Origin: Candidatus Omnitrophota bacterium
Lineage (GTDB): Bacteria > Omnitrophota > Omnitrophia > Omnitrophales > Aquincolibacteriaceae
NCBI GenBank assembly: GCA_023247055.1
Contig: JAHFHF010000014.1
Coordinates: 1-56,204, forward strand
Direction of reading: 5' to 3'
Length of the DNA: 56,204 bases
The position numbers were made by a program, and so were the translations under genes. A model generated the notes under the pieces. It was not told where the DNA came from. It did no database searches and worked only from the letters and a program-made list of their open reading frames with translations. Shown piece by piece: positions 15,966 through 27,700 of the stretch. The number at the start of each line of letters is the position of its first letter. The stretch's first letter is position 1.

Positions 15966-16484
15966 TTAGTCGTTGTAGGGCGGCCGGGCCGAAACCCAGT
16001 TTTGGATAAAGGGGGCTAGATGCGGAGAGGGTTCGTCGTAGCCGAGCGCGTGCAAAACGTCCTGAGTGCGTACGACGCCTTTGGGCCCGACAAACACGCC
16101 TTTGATATAGGCTTGCGTATGCATGCGGCCTTTGCACATGATTTTTTGCTCCATCACAAACCAGCGGTCGCTCCAACCCAGGACTTTGGTTCTCAGTTCA
16201 AATTTTTGAAAACAAAAAAGCGGTTTACGGTAGCGGATCCAGGTCGCGGCCACAATGGGATTCCAGCCGTGCTGCTGGGCGGGCTTGCGGATGCCCGTAC
16301 GGAGAATCAGATCAAAACGGCCCAAGTCCATAAATGTGAGATAGCGGCCGTTGTTCATATGCAGATAAATATCCAAATCGTTCGGCAATACCATGCCCAT
16401 AAGCCGCGATTCCTGTAGAATACTCAGGGGTTTGCGGATAAAAAACGAAAGCCAGACTAGAAAGACACGGATCAAGAGATTCAT
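15966..16484 (-). CDS. Acyl-CoA thioesterase-like protein (4HBT/THEM6-type)
   Basis: This 172-residue protein starts with a hydrophobic segment (residues 2-16) and then the hot-dog-fold signature LDIYLHMNNGRYLTFMDLGR. The N-N-G-R-Y helix is the hallmark of 4-hydroxybenzoyl-CoA-thioesterase-like proteins. It continues with TWIRYRKPLFCFQKFELRTK and RWFVMEQKI strands. The family hydrolyses acyl-CoA or acyl-ACP thioesters, but the substrate cannot be read from sequence. The hydrophobic N-terminus suggests membrane attachment. No Shine-Dalgarno precedes the ATG, and TATAGA four bases upstream could be the -10 box of a leaderless message. It is monocistronic. Confidence 0.8.
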   Translation of the reverse strand: MNLLIRVFLVWLSFFIRKPLSILQESRLMGMVLPNDLDIYLHMNNGRYLTFMDLGRFDLILRTGIRKPAQQHGWNPIVAATWIRYRKPLFCFQKFELRTKVLGWSDRWFVMEQKIMCKGRMHTQAYIKGVFVGPKGVVRTQDVLHALGYDEPSPHLAPFIQNWVSARPPYND

Positions 16485-16548
16485 ACGTTCTATAGCAACG
16501 GCTGAAAGCCCAAATTACCTGAGATGTGTCGCGTGATTAATGTAGAAG

Positions 16549-17013
16549 CCAGGCATGCCTGGAACTGGTTTCGTAAGTCTTCATAACCGTAATTTATCGT
16601 CTCATTATTGCCCCAACGCCTTTGCGTTGGGACTATAAACGACTCGTAACTTGTCCCGTCTATCATGAAACGGGACTATCCTGGCGACAGCCAAGGAAGC
16701 TGTCGTCTGGAATCCTTGAGGTAACTCGTCATTGCGAGGAGCGCTTTTTTCGACGAAGCAATCCCAAGAGCAAACGAGATTGCTTCGGCTTCAAATTGAA
16801 CCCTGCCTCGCAATGACAAAATAAAGGCGATGTCCGTTATGCTCTTTTCTCGAATAAGAGATTCGATTCGAATAGGGCCTGCCATTTCACTTATTTTTGT
16901 CATTGCGAGCCGGTGATGTTTAAGGGCGAAGCAATCTCGTTTTTGATCTGAGATCGCTTCAGCATTCGCTAAAAAACAGCAACGCTTTTTAACCTTTATG
17001 CCCGCAATGACAA
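16549..17013. repeat. Right arm of the long inverted repeat, with an extra element inserted
   Basis: 16549-16606 and 16810-17013 are inverted copies of the left arm at 12673-12932. Between the two parts, about 16607-16809, lies extra sequence absent on the left. It contains a CCAACGCCTTTGCGTTGG hairpin (16613-16630) and another GTCATTGCGAGGAG...CTCGCAATGAC element (about 16729-16818). No gene is present. Confidence 0.85.
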
Positions 17014-17242
17014 GGTAGCGGCTAGAGTTACAGTTTGAACGTTGCCCGCAATGACGAGAATGACATGGGATCAACAATCACAAGCATGAACGTATTTGCC
17101 TCCGCGCAAATGCGAGAATGACATAACTCCATCAGAGTTATGCATGATTGTCTCCGCCGCCGCGCGGAGGCGAGATGGCGATTAGACTTAGAATCACTTG
17201 ATGAAACCAGTTCGTGGCCTCTGCATCAATGCAAAGGTTCCT
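17014..17242. repeat. Non-coding, hairpin-rich gap before the MFS gene
   Basis: The stretch has degenerate GCAATGACGAGAATGAC remnants (17047-17070), an ATAACTC/GAGTTAT hairpin (17120-17140) and a CTCCGC/GCGGAG hairpin (about 17153-17169). No gene was found. Confidence 0.5.
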
Positions 17243-18478
17243 ATGAAAAAAGACATTCTGTTAATTATGGGTCCGGCGGCTTTGCGCTCGGCGGCCATTA
17301 GTTTTTCGAGCTTGCTGCTGGGACTGCATCTTGCGGCGATGGGCTTTGATGCCGTGGTGTTGGCCGCTGCGGTGGCGTGGGGACTAGCCGGCTGTGCAGC
17401 CGGTATTGGCTTGGGGCTTTGGGCCTCAAAGCGCTGGGGATCGAGAAAGTCTCTGGCTTTAATTTCTCTCTTGATGGCGGCCGGCGGCGCGGCCATGGCG
17501 TTGGCCCCGGGACCGGTTTTTATTTATCCGGCGGCTTTTTTAGGCATGCTCAATGGCATGGGCCGCGACCGCGGCGCAGGGCTGACGCTCGATCAAGCTA
17601 TGCTGCCGGGCCTTGTGGCTCCGCAAAAAAGGACCTGGCTTTTTTCATGGTATAGCCTGGTTTCCGATGCCGGCAATGCCGCTGGGGCTCTTCTCGTCAT
17701 TTTACCAGCGGTGCTGCGCAGGCTGACGGATTTAACCGTACTTGAATCCTACCGGACAGCCTGGGGTTTATATATTGCGCTTTGCATGGTTGCGGGTCTC
17801 GGGACTTTGCTGCTTTCTGCGCGCGTGGAAAATGCAAAACCAGTCAACCGGGCAACGCTGTCAGCGAAGTCGCGGCCGAGGGTTGTGCGTTTTGCGGCGC
17901 TTTCAAGTCTCGACAGTTTGGGCGGCGGATTTTTAAGTACGGCGCTGATCGGCTACTGGTTTTTTCAGCGTTTTGGTTTGAATGAGGCCGTGCTGGCCCC
18001 GCTTTTTTTTGCGGCGCGGTTTGCCAACGGTCTTTCGCATCTGGGTGCGGCCTGGCTGGCGCGCCGCATTGGACTCGTGAACACAATGGTGTTCACGCAT
18101 CTGCCCTCCAGTCTTTTACTCATGAGTGTGCCGATCGCTCCCAATTTTCCCGTTGCGGCTGTCCTGTTTCTTTTGCGCGAAACCTTTGTTGAAATGGACT
18201 TGCCGACGCGCCAGTCTTACCTCATGGCGATTGTTGCAGATCACGAAAGAACGTCCGCTGCCGCTTTGACCAATGGCGTGCGTGTCAGCGCCTGGACCGC
18301 CGGTTCACTTATCGCCGGACCCTTGATGGCCCTTGCCGGTGTTTCCGCGCCGCTGTTTGCCGGCGGCAGTCTGAAAATTATCTACGATCTTGCCCTTTAT
18401 CACGCTTTTCGCCGCATTCATCCGCCTGAAGAATCCATAGCATCCACACATTCTGCATCCAATCCATCCCGATCATAA
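17243..18478 (+). CDS. Major facilitator superfamily transporter
   Basis: This 411-residue protein has about 11-12 predicted membrane helices, split by a polar loop after LLSARVENAKPV (residues about 195-225), as in MFS proteins. Family-like stretches are GLWASKRWGSRKSLALIS (loop 2-3 motif A), GMLNGMGRDRGAG and RETFVEMDLPTRQSYLMAIV. The last matches a subgroup with a conserved R-E-x-x-V-x-M-D-x-P-T-R-Q-S segment. The transported substrate is unknown. Start ATG 17243 has AAAGG five bases upstream. It ends 155 bases before the promoter of the giant gene, with no clear terminator, so some read-through is possible. Confidence 0.85.
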   Translation: MKKDILLIMGPAALRSAAISFSSLLLGLHLAAMGFDAVVLAAAVAWGLAGCAAGIGLGLWASKRWGSRKSLALISLLMAAGGAAMALAPGPVFIYPAAFLGMLNGMGRDRGAGLTLDQAMLPGLVAPQKRTWLFSWYSLVSDAGNAAGALLVILPAVLRRLTDLTVLESYRTAWGLYIALCMVAGLGTLLLSARVENAKPVNRATLSAKSRPRVVRFAALSSLDSLGGGFLSTALIGYWFFQRFGLNEAVLAPLFFAARFANGLSHLGAAWLARRIGLVNTMVFTHLPSSLLLMSVPIAPNFPVAAVLFLLRETFVEMDLPTRQSYLMAIVADHERTSAAALTNGVRVSAWTAGSLIAGPLMALAGVSAPLFAGGSLKIIYDLALYHAFRRIHPPEESIASTHSASNPSRS

Positions 18479-18632
18479 ATCACCTGCCCGTGGTATCGAG
18501 TTTTTGAAGAAGCTTCTATAGAGTATCGGCAGTTGGCGCCAAAAGTGGGTTAGGAGTATGAAAAATCTTGGTCATTTTTGATCGAAATCACATGTTCGTT
18601 TTATAACGCAAACACCTGAAAAGCCTGCCAAT

Positions 18633-18662
18633 TTGACAAGGGGAGCAGTCAGCGGGGATAAT
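18633..18662 (+). promoter_or_regulatory. Promoter of the giant gene
   Basis: TTGACA (18633-18638), an 18-base spacer and GATAAT (18657-18662) make a near-consensus sigma70 promoter. Transcription should begin near 18669. The TTG of the -35 box is also the first possible start codon of the giant frame, which would place translation upstream of transcription. The true start must therefore be further down (ATG 18726 or 18741). Confidence 0.75.
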
Positions 18663-18725
18663 TTACGGACCATCCTTCAAAAGAGTTTAATAAGTTTAAG
18701 AAATCAAGGTTATTTTACCTTAACG

Positions 18726-21700
18726 ATGAAGACGGAGCCTATGTCCTTTCACCGCAGTGGAAAGCTTTTACTCTTTTCCGGCCGCATAAGTTTTTTGCGC
18801 CGGTTGACGGCTTTTTTGACTGCCTGTGCGCTGCTGTTGACCACAGCCGCAGGAGATGCCAAAGCAGGGAGCAGTGTCTCTGAAGTTGAACTGCCGCACC
18901 TTGGCAATGCGGTTTCGCTTTTCGGTCTTCCTGCGGAAATCGGGGAGGTCCGCGAATATCATCTCTCGCCTTCATCGGCCCCGTTGATTTTGCACATCCA
19001 GGATGCGCATGCCAATCCCTCGGCCCAAAAAAATATTGCCGCGATTTTAAAATGGATCGATGTTCAGCGCCAAAACTCGGATTGGATCGTTGCTCTTGAA
19101 GGTGCGCAGGGGACGCTCCATCCCGAGTATCTAGATTTTTTCCCCGCTTATCCCAACGTCAATAAAGCCCTCGTCCATCACTTGCTCAACCACGGGGAGT
19201 TGACCGGCGCTGAACTGTTTGCGTGGCGGCATTCCAAAAAACCGGGACAGGCCCTTGAGGAAGCGGGGACAGTCCCTGGACACCGGCCAACAGACGGTGC
19301 CAGGGCAATCTCTGATTCGAATTTGTCATTGCGAGCCCCCTTAATCCAACCGAGCGGGGCGAAGCAATCTCAGAACCAGGTGACTTTTGTTGGAGTTGAG
19401 GAACCGGCGCTCTACCGCGAAAACCTTGGCATTTACCGCGATTTTCTGGCCCAAGAAACGGTTATCAAAAATAACCTCAAACTTTTGCGCCGCGAACTCT
19501 ACCGCCTTGAAAATAACAGGCTGTCCAAAGAGGCCCGCGAATACCTGCGCGAAAAAAGACGCCGTAAAGAGGGCGAATATCAAAGCGGCCACGATACCCC
19601 TCAATGGGCCGCTTATTTGACGTATCTCAAAAAGACGCTCAAAGAAAAACTGGCGCTGGATTTGGATGCTCCCTTTGAACAGGTGCGCTTTCCCAACGCC
19701 GTCCGGCTGACCGTGCTGCTGCGCAGCGAAGGACGCCTTGATCTTGAGAAAGCCGCCAAGGAAAAAGAAGCTTTTTTTGCCGGGTTGGAAAAGAAAGTCC
19801 GCACGGCTCAAGACAGGAATTTGCTTAAGACTTTTAAAGCACAGTCTTCCGGCCAGGATCTGCGCGAAACCGCCGAAAAAGTTTGGGAACTTGCACGCAC
19901 TTACCGCGTCGATGCCCGAAACTATGCTGCGTTCTGGCTTGCCGCCGGCCGCAGTATTCTGCAAGCGGAATTAGATGCCGCAGGGCTGGATGAAGAATTG
20001 ACCCGGCTTGAGGCCTGGCTGGAAGAATCCTTGGCAGGCTCTGAGGAAGCCAAGCGTATTTTTAAGCTCGGCCACGACCTCGCTCTTTTTGAGCAATTGC
20101 TTACGCTGGAACTGAGTGGAAAACAATACGAAATTTTAGGAACGGAGTCTGCCGCAGATGTCATCCTGAGCGGAGCGAAGGATCTCAAGGCCGAGATTCT
20201 TCGACCGCCACTCAAACATCGGCGGCCTCAGAATGACAAATCTAGAATCGGATTAAAAATAATGGATGCTGTTTTGAATGGATTAGGGACAGGTCCGCTC
20301 AGTTCGACGCAGGACCTGTCCCTGGTCCGCAAAACACTCACGCCTTTTTTTGAGCGCGCTCTGCGATTTTATGAACTGGCGCATAAACGCGACCGTGTGC
20401 TTTTGGAGAAAACGCTGGAAGCCGCTCAAGGCAAAGACACTGCGGTTTTGATCACCGGAGGTTTTCATACGCCGGGCCTCACGGCGCTGATGCGCGAACG
20501 CGGATTGGGTTATGCCGTTATTCAACCGGCCATGTCAGGGGCTGACCATGGGGCGCTGTACCGGAAAGTACTGCGCGAAGAAAATGCCGACGTATCTGCT
20601 TATTTTGAAAAACCTTATTTGAGCAAGCAGGAAGCCATTTTTTTCAAAGCTATTGCTGAAACGGGGGCGGCTGCTCTGTGGGACAAAGCCCAGATGCCTC
20701 ATCGCCAAATTGCCGCCCAAGTCGCTGCTGCGATCCAAAATCATCCCGTTCTCGGCTCTCGTGTTGCAGCGCACGCACAGTCTTCTCGAGTGAGCGGATC
20801 GCGTCTTCGTTTCGAACTTAAACCGGCTGGCGCGCATTCGTTCTTTGGCGAATTGCAGCAGACGCGAAATAAGATGGCCGTAGCTGTTACTCCTCTCACG
20901 TTGGATGCCGCTAGTTTTTCCGCGCTTTATCCCGGCCGAAATGTTTCATCAAAGAAAAATGTTCGCGGCACGGTGGAGTATCTGCCCGCTGGCACTACAC
21001 TAAGAGTCAGTCAATTTTCCGCCCGTTCGGAACTGAGGCTGCAGCCAAAACCGGTGGAAGCAGGCCAGGTTAGGGACTATGCCCAACGGGGTATCTTTAT
21101 AGATTCCGCCCTAGAACCTTTCGAAGGAGCAGCCGCAGGAAAGAGTTTTGTGCTTTTGACTTCAAAAAACAATGTCCTGACTTTTGGGACCTGGAAGATC
21201 CCTTTAAAACCAAAGGGCCCAGCGGACTTCAAACAAAAACGGTCTTTTCTTCAAATACGCTTGCCCGTCATTGAAGGCGAGGGCGCAGCCCAAAAACCCG
21301 TGGCGATACCGAAAGACACTCCAGTGGTCATTAGCGCTGAGTTTAAGACAGGCCTGCCCGCGGGGATGCGAGATCAATGGGTTTTAAAGGTTCAAATTCC
21401 CAGCTTTCCTAAGTTAGGGGAGATTTTCTATCAATTCAAAGCGCCTGGCCGATTGCATCAATTAAAACTTGATCCCGGGCATTACATTCATGCCTTTCAT
21501 GTGTTTGGCCGGTATAAAAACCCCGATTTAAGTCCGATGCCGGTTGAAACCTTTCAATTGCACAGTGGAGCCTTGAAAGAAAATGGTTTTGCAGAATTCA
21601 GCTTTGGCTACGACAGCGATAAGTCCGGCAACCCAAGACGTACGATGATCCGGCTTGCCGGTTTTCCCGAACATCACCCGATTTCTGTCAGCCGTTTTTT

Positions 21701-24700
21701 TGATACCAAAGCAAAATTATGGCTGCTTGAAATTCAAGCGAACCATGCTGCCTATCCCCGCAAATTTTATTACCAGTTCGACCGTAAGGCCAAGGATGGA
21801 CTGCGGCTTTATCGCGTCGGAGAAGTGAGTCTGAAACAGCTTCGCGTTAGGCTGCAGCGGACGATTGAAGCCGCGCCTGTTTTTGAGGATTTTGAACAGG
21901 TCTTGAAATTTTATGAGAGTCTCACTGCGAATCGAATACCGAAAATTTTAAATCCCGATCAAAAAATTAGAGTGATTACGTTTGTCAGAAAGCTAGAGCA
22001 AGCGCATAAGCTGCGGCATGTGCAAAAAATCATTATGGATGCGAATGGATATGAGTTTACAGAACGCCTGCCCTGGATTAAGGAAATACCGGAGCGTTTT
22101 AACGCTTCAGAGTTCGCACGCTTTTACCGGTGGTACCGCCAGCAGCCTGTGGAGCGTTTGGCTAAAATCAGGCAACCTTCCCAAAAGGTCGGATTGCTTT
22201 ATGTGGCGCTGGCTTTGAAATCAGCCGGAAAAATCGAAGGCAGCGAAACGACTTTTTTTATTGATAAGGCCATCTATGCCCAGCGGGCGCTGAGTTTAAA
22301 GAAAGCGATTAAAGCGGAGATCGTAAGAATTTTTGGAAACTCCGCCGGAATGCGCAGCGATCCGGGCCATTCTGATTTGGACAGGTTGTATCAGGAAGTG
22401 CGGCGCGAGGCTATTTTTGATACCCCCAAAACAAAAGGTTATGTCCGGGCTTTACTGCGCATGGCCTATGGGCTCTATGGCAAGCGTGCGATCAGCAGAA
22501 TCCGGCAGGTAAGGGCCCGCTCTGAAATGCGGTTCCAAGCTAAACCGATTCAAGCGGCGCAGATTAGAGATTTTGCCCGGAAAAGTATTTTTACGGACCG
22601 TGACAGAGAACCCTTTGAAGGCGCGGCCAGCGGAAAAAATTTTAGCTTAGAGATTTTGAGCAGCAATCGATTGACATTTGGAACCTGGAAGGAAAAGACG
22701 AAGGAGCCAAAAGACCGGTTGAAACAGTATTCGCTGCAGGCCCGTTTATCCACGGTTTTAAAAAGTGAAAACGGAACGGACAAAATTCTGGTCGATATTC
22801 CTCTCCATACATCCGCCGTTGTCAGCGCGGAATTTAAAACGGATTTGCCGGCTGGCATGCCCGCCCAATGGGTTTTAAAAATCACGGTTCCTTCAGAGCC
22901 GCGGCTTGGTGAAACTTTTTTTAAATTCCAAAAACCCGGCGCTTTGCATCAGTTAAAGCTTGATCCTGGCCATTATCTTCACGCTTTTCGTGTATCCGGC
23001 CGGTATAAGAATCCTGAATTAAGCCCCATGCCGCCTGAGCAGTTTATGCTTCGCGGCGGCATCCAATCGACGACAGGTATCGTCACTTATGAATTAGGAG
23101 CCGATACCAGCCGGTCGGGCCGGACTCGGCATACAGCAATTAAGCTTTCAAGACTTCCTTCCTACCATCCGATTTCAATCGCGAAAATTTTCGACCTGCA
23201 GGCGCAATTATGGCTCTTAGAAGTCGAAACAAACTCTTCGGCTTATCCCCAAAAATTATATTATCGATTCAACCCCAAAAAAGCCTACGGGCTTGAACTA
23301 TACCGCATCGGCGATGTGACGACTCTGGAATTGCGGGCCAGGACAAGCCGGACGATGAAGGGCGCTCCTGTGTTTGACCGTTTTGACCAGGTTTTAGATT
23401 CTTATGAGAAATTGACAGCCGAAGACACCCCGAATTTTTTTAAACCGCAGCAGAAAGTTCACATCATTTCTTACATTCGAAAACTTGAGCAAGCAGGCAA
23501 GCTGCGGCATGCGCAGCAAATCGCGCTGGATGCTTCGGGATACAGCTTTGTACAGCATCATCTCTGGATCAAGGACTTTCCGCAGACTTTTAGCATCAAA
23601 AAATTTTCAGAGTATATCCGCTGGTATCACGCTCAGCCCGTCCACCAGCTGGCTTCTTTGAGAGTCCCCGCTAAGAAAGCAGGGCTTGATTATACGGCCA
23701 GGGCGCTAAAGTTTTCAGGCAAAATCGAGGGGAATGCGGACTCATTTATTTTTAAAGCCATGGCGGCCCAGCAAGCCCTGAACCGGCGCAAGGCGATTAC
23801 GGCGGAGATCCAAAGAATTTTCCAGGGGCAAACCGCGGAGCCTGTGCCAGCCGACCTGCAGCTGCTTTATCGGGAAGCTAAATCAAAAAATATTTTCGAA
23901 AAAAGTCATAAAAAAAGCAAAGGCGCTGAAAATTACTTCAGAGCGGTACTGCGCATGGCCTATTTGCTTTATGGTAAGCGCTTAATTCGTGAGATGAGGG
24001 CGGCGTCGCGCTCCGAGGTTCGAGCGGATGACTCCAATGCCGCTGTTTTATTCACGAACGAGCAAGCGGCTCTGGTCGAAGTTGGCATTCTCAATGCCAT
24101 CACGCAGGTCGAAGGATCGACCTTAGCAAACCCAAGGCAGGAAGTGTTAGCTGCCTTGCAGGCCGCTTTGGCCAAAACCAGGCAAGGCGATCGCGCTGGG
24201 ACTGATCGTGATCTGCGTTTTGCGCGCAGGCTTACCGCCCCTCGCCAGGTGAGATCGATTGGCCATGCCCGGGAAGCGATCTCAAAAGTGGTGGAACGGA
24301 TCAGCCAAATGCCGGATCCTTCGGTCAAACCAGACAGCCGTTCGGAGGTCCGTTCCAACGCCGATGATATAGAAGAAGCCTGGCCGGATGATGCTCGGGA
24401 TAGGCAAACGCTTGAATTCCTGCTGGCAGTTAAGAACCGGCTTGATTCACTGCCGCTTGCCGGGCTGCACCGGATGCTTAAAAAAACGGATCACCTGATG
24501 CAGGCTGTCGTCCAGAAATACGGCCAAAGTCGATTTTGGAGTCCAGACGTGACTCAGCAATTAAGAATACTAAAGCCGTGGATAGTGCCGGCGACAATTT
24601 ATGGAACGGCGCTGCTCTTGCTTGCCATCTTTGCAATCCTGCACGGCGGCTGGCTCTTTTGGGGAATATTTTTGATGGGCGCCGGAAAGCTGGGTTTCAG

Positions 24701-27700
24701 TTTGGCCAGATCTTTTCAACGTGACCACGAAGAGGGCGCCTATCCGCAGGAATTTTTCAAATTAGAAATGGTAAGGCGAAAAGTCCTCGATGCTTTGATG
24801 ATTTATAGTCCGTTAAGGCCGTGGAAACCGGCTGCCATGGAACAGGGACAATCTCTTTCGCAATTATCCGAGGCCGCGTTGTGGGAACAAATTTGGAACA
24901 ATGAGAGCCGGCAGACTCTTTTGGAGCGTTTTGTGCGCGAGGCAAGGTCTCGGGCCAAAACGTCTTTATACCAATTATTAGGGTTCCATCTTTTTTCCCC
25001 TGCGCTGCTTATGTTGACTTTCTACTCTTTGATGGGAGCGGGTCTTAACATGGCGAAGCTTCCGGAAATCATGGTTCCTTTCTTGGTCTTGGGCGAACTG
25101 GCGCCTGTGTGGAACATTATGCAGGCCGGCCGTCTCGCGGATCAGCATCGCAGAGATGCGGATTTGGCCCGCGATGAATTCTGGACTCTGCTGAGAGAAT
25201 TGCGCCGCCGCGACCGCGAATCGGCGCGTTCGGAAATGCGAAAACAAATTAGAAGTTGGAAGTTCGATGTTGGAAGTAAAAGCGGGGAATCTCCTCTTCC
25301 AACTTCCGACCTCCAACTTCCAACTCGCTCTCGCTCCGAAGTAAGAACAGCGGATCTGGAACCGTTTTTCCGGGAATACGATGAACAGCCTTGGCTGAAA
25401 TTAGCGGCTAATTCAGAGCAGGTGGAAGAACAAAGGCGGGCCTTGCTTGGCATGGTTCCTTCCGATTGGACAGAAGCAACGCTTTTTAGAGAGCTTGAAG
25501 CTTTTGCGGCATCAAAAGCCGGTGATGCTGATCTTACAGATTTAGCGCAATGGGCCGAACGAGGAGGATTAGAAAGATCCCTGCCCGCCGAATTTCAGCA
25601 AAGTTTTTGGCGTGAGCATGTCCACGTTATCTTGGCCCGGCAAAATGCGCTGGCCTCCTATTTTCTGCCGCGCGATTTCGAGCAGCTGAGACAGAACCCA
25701 GCCGTTCAAAATAATTTGCAAACAAGATCCAAAGCATCTCCGGATACCTTGCTGTGGAACATTTTAAGAATTTTCTACAACGAATTGCCGGATAAACTCT
25801 TTGAAGGGGATGCGGATGGCGAGTTTAACATTCATTATGTTGTCGGTTTGGTTGCTGCGAGAATCAAAGCGCTTGGGCAAAATCCTGCGATGTTGGACCA
25901 TTTGAAATCCTTTGCGAATTTGCGTGAGGATCATTTTAGCGAGAAAAATCAGGCGTTCCGTGAAGCTTTGCTGGGGCCGGTGCTGCTCAATATTGAAAAA
26001 AGAGATCCGGATGCCCAGGCCGAGCATGCTTTGCCGATTACCCAGGATGACTTTTTTTATTTGCACGATTGGGGCGCAGAGGAAGCCCGCTGGTGGGCCA
26101 GCGTTGATTTCAGAGACAAGGGTGACCCGCAGCTGCAGGCCCTTCGGCGCGATGCCCGGCTCTGGATTCCTCTCGAACAGGATGCCCCTATCGGCCAAGG
26201 CAGCGTCCGTCAATCTAAGTCCATCGATGTTTTGCGCAAGGCCGGACTTATTTTTCTTGAAACGCTTTATTGGGGCGAAACCAACAAGGAGGATCGTTAT
26301 GAGGAGTTGACGGAAGCAGAACCGGAACAGGGGCCTCGAGTTGTACTGGAAATTTTCGAGTTGGTTGAAAAAGCCATTGCTTTAGCTGAAGAAATGGATG
26401 CGCCGGACAAAAGACCGCTGGCGCGGCTGCAGCAAAACCTGCTTAAAAATTATGACCCCGCCACCGGCGAGCGTGTGCATCGCTCCGAAGTGCGGGCAAA
26501 AGCTGGGGGTAAAAACGGGAAAGTTCTTTTTAATGGTGTTTACGGCGAGACAAATAATCAGCCAGGAGAATCCCGCTTATCAGCACGATCACACCAAAAA
26601 TGGCAATATAGGGAGCCCACAGCGCAGACATGGCCTTTCTCCTTATTTTTCAATCAGAAACGTAAGTATCACCAAAGCGACCGCCAAGATAAGGCCGGCC
26701 AACAGAATGCTAGCAGGAAATTTTTGAGCCTGCAAGAAGAAGGGGACGATCAACCCGGCCAAGTCGACCGTGAAAGCGCTGACACAATATTTAACCAAAT
26801 TCTCGCGGCGCTTGGCCGTCAATTTGAGCATATATTTCTCCCAGGGACAGCTTTATTTGGGAGGAAGTTTAATCAATATTTATTTTTATTATCAGCATAT
26901 TCTTTTTTTGCCATCCTGCTTCGCCCTTCCGCGCCTTTTGTTCGTTCGGAAATGCGAGAAAAGATCACGATTGCGGGAAAAAACGCGGATACAAATGCTG
27001 AAATCGAGGTACCGGCGGAAGCAGCCCTGGATTTCCGGCGCATGACCACCTGGGAATCGTATGAAATCGAGGAAGCGCGTTTGAACGCGCTTTTGGCGCA
27101 GGTCACGCCGGAGCGGCCGTATCAAAAATTATTTTTCCTGCCCAGCGACGGCGGTTTTCCGCATTTATTTTTATGGACGCTTGAACATTTTCCTGAGCTT
27201 GCACGGAAACTGAATTCAGAAAAAATTAGAATTCTCGAGCGTCAGATACGCCGTTTTGTGGAGGATTCCCGGGATTACAATATCGAAAGCCTCGAGACGA
27301 TTCTTCCCTCATTCGACGTGGGGAAAAATATCCAACTGGCTTCTGAAAGCTGGTGGATTTTTGCAGCCTGGCTTATCGGGCTGGATGGCCGGCTGGAAGC
27401 TGCCGGTATAGATAGAGAGCAAATAGCGCGCCGGCTTGCGTTGGAATTTATAAAATCGATTATCCACAGCTCGGATAAATATCGCGTGGAGGGTGTCTTG
27501 GACTGGGGCGGAAAACCCTGGTTTGAAAGGCATGCGCTGGCATTTTTAGGGTCTTTGAAGGGACGTCCCAAAAAAGTTTTTTGGCAGCGTGCGTTGAATT
27601 TCATCAAAGAACCTGGCAAGGCCGCCGACACGGCAGACACTCAGGAGAATTTCGAATCGGATGCTGATTTTGAAGCAGCACAGCTTGAAAAAACACGCGA

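Larger units (their letters stand above)
18726..21023 (+). other. Module 0: signal peptide and TraB/ChaN-like domain
   Basis: Residues 1-766. After the signal peptide, LILHIQDAHANPSAQKNIAAI and WIVALEGAQG recall the first strands and glutamate of TraB/ChaN-type domains (H-x-x-A and A-L-E-G). VLITGGFHTPGLTALMRERG with YAVIQP is the late histidine strand of that fold. A helical region of charged residues lies between. Three palindromic repeats (19265-19374, 20160-20238, 20285-20323) are translated in frame within it. The activity of this fold (heme or peptide binding, or proteolysis) is not settled. Assignment is by pattern only. Confidence 0.5.
26496..26942 (+). other. Module 7: antisense membrane-gene cassette in the giant frame
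   Basis: This 447-base segment lies between motifs at 26481 and 26943. On the plus strand it encodes 149 residues of unusual composition (NQKRKYHQSDRQDKAGQQN), the mirror of the two minus-strand genes. The 5' part of the minus-strand unit is AT-rich (26855-26905) and could hold its promoter. The frame stays open through the whole cassette. Confidence 0.7.

Noticed and set aside
12673..17013. CRISPR array or integron attC cluster
   Set aside because: The repeats are few, palindromic and irregularly spaced. No cas or integrase gene is present.
18633..18725. TTG start for the giant gene and a 31-residue N-terminal extension
   Set aside because: The TTG is the first half of a TTGACA -35 box with a GATAAT 18 bases further on. 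The extension has no Shine-Dalgarno and precedes the signal peptide.
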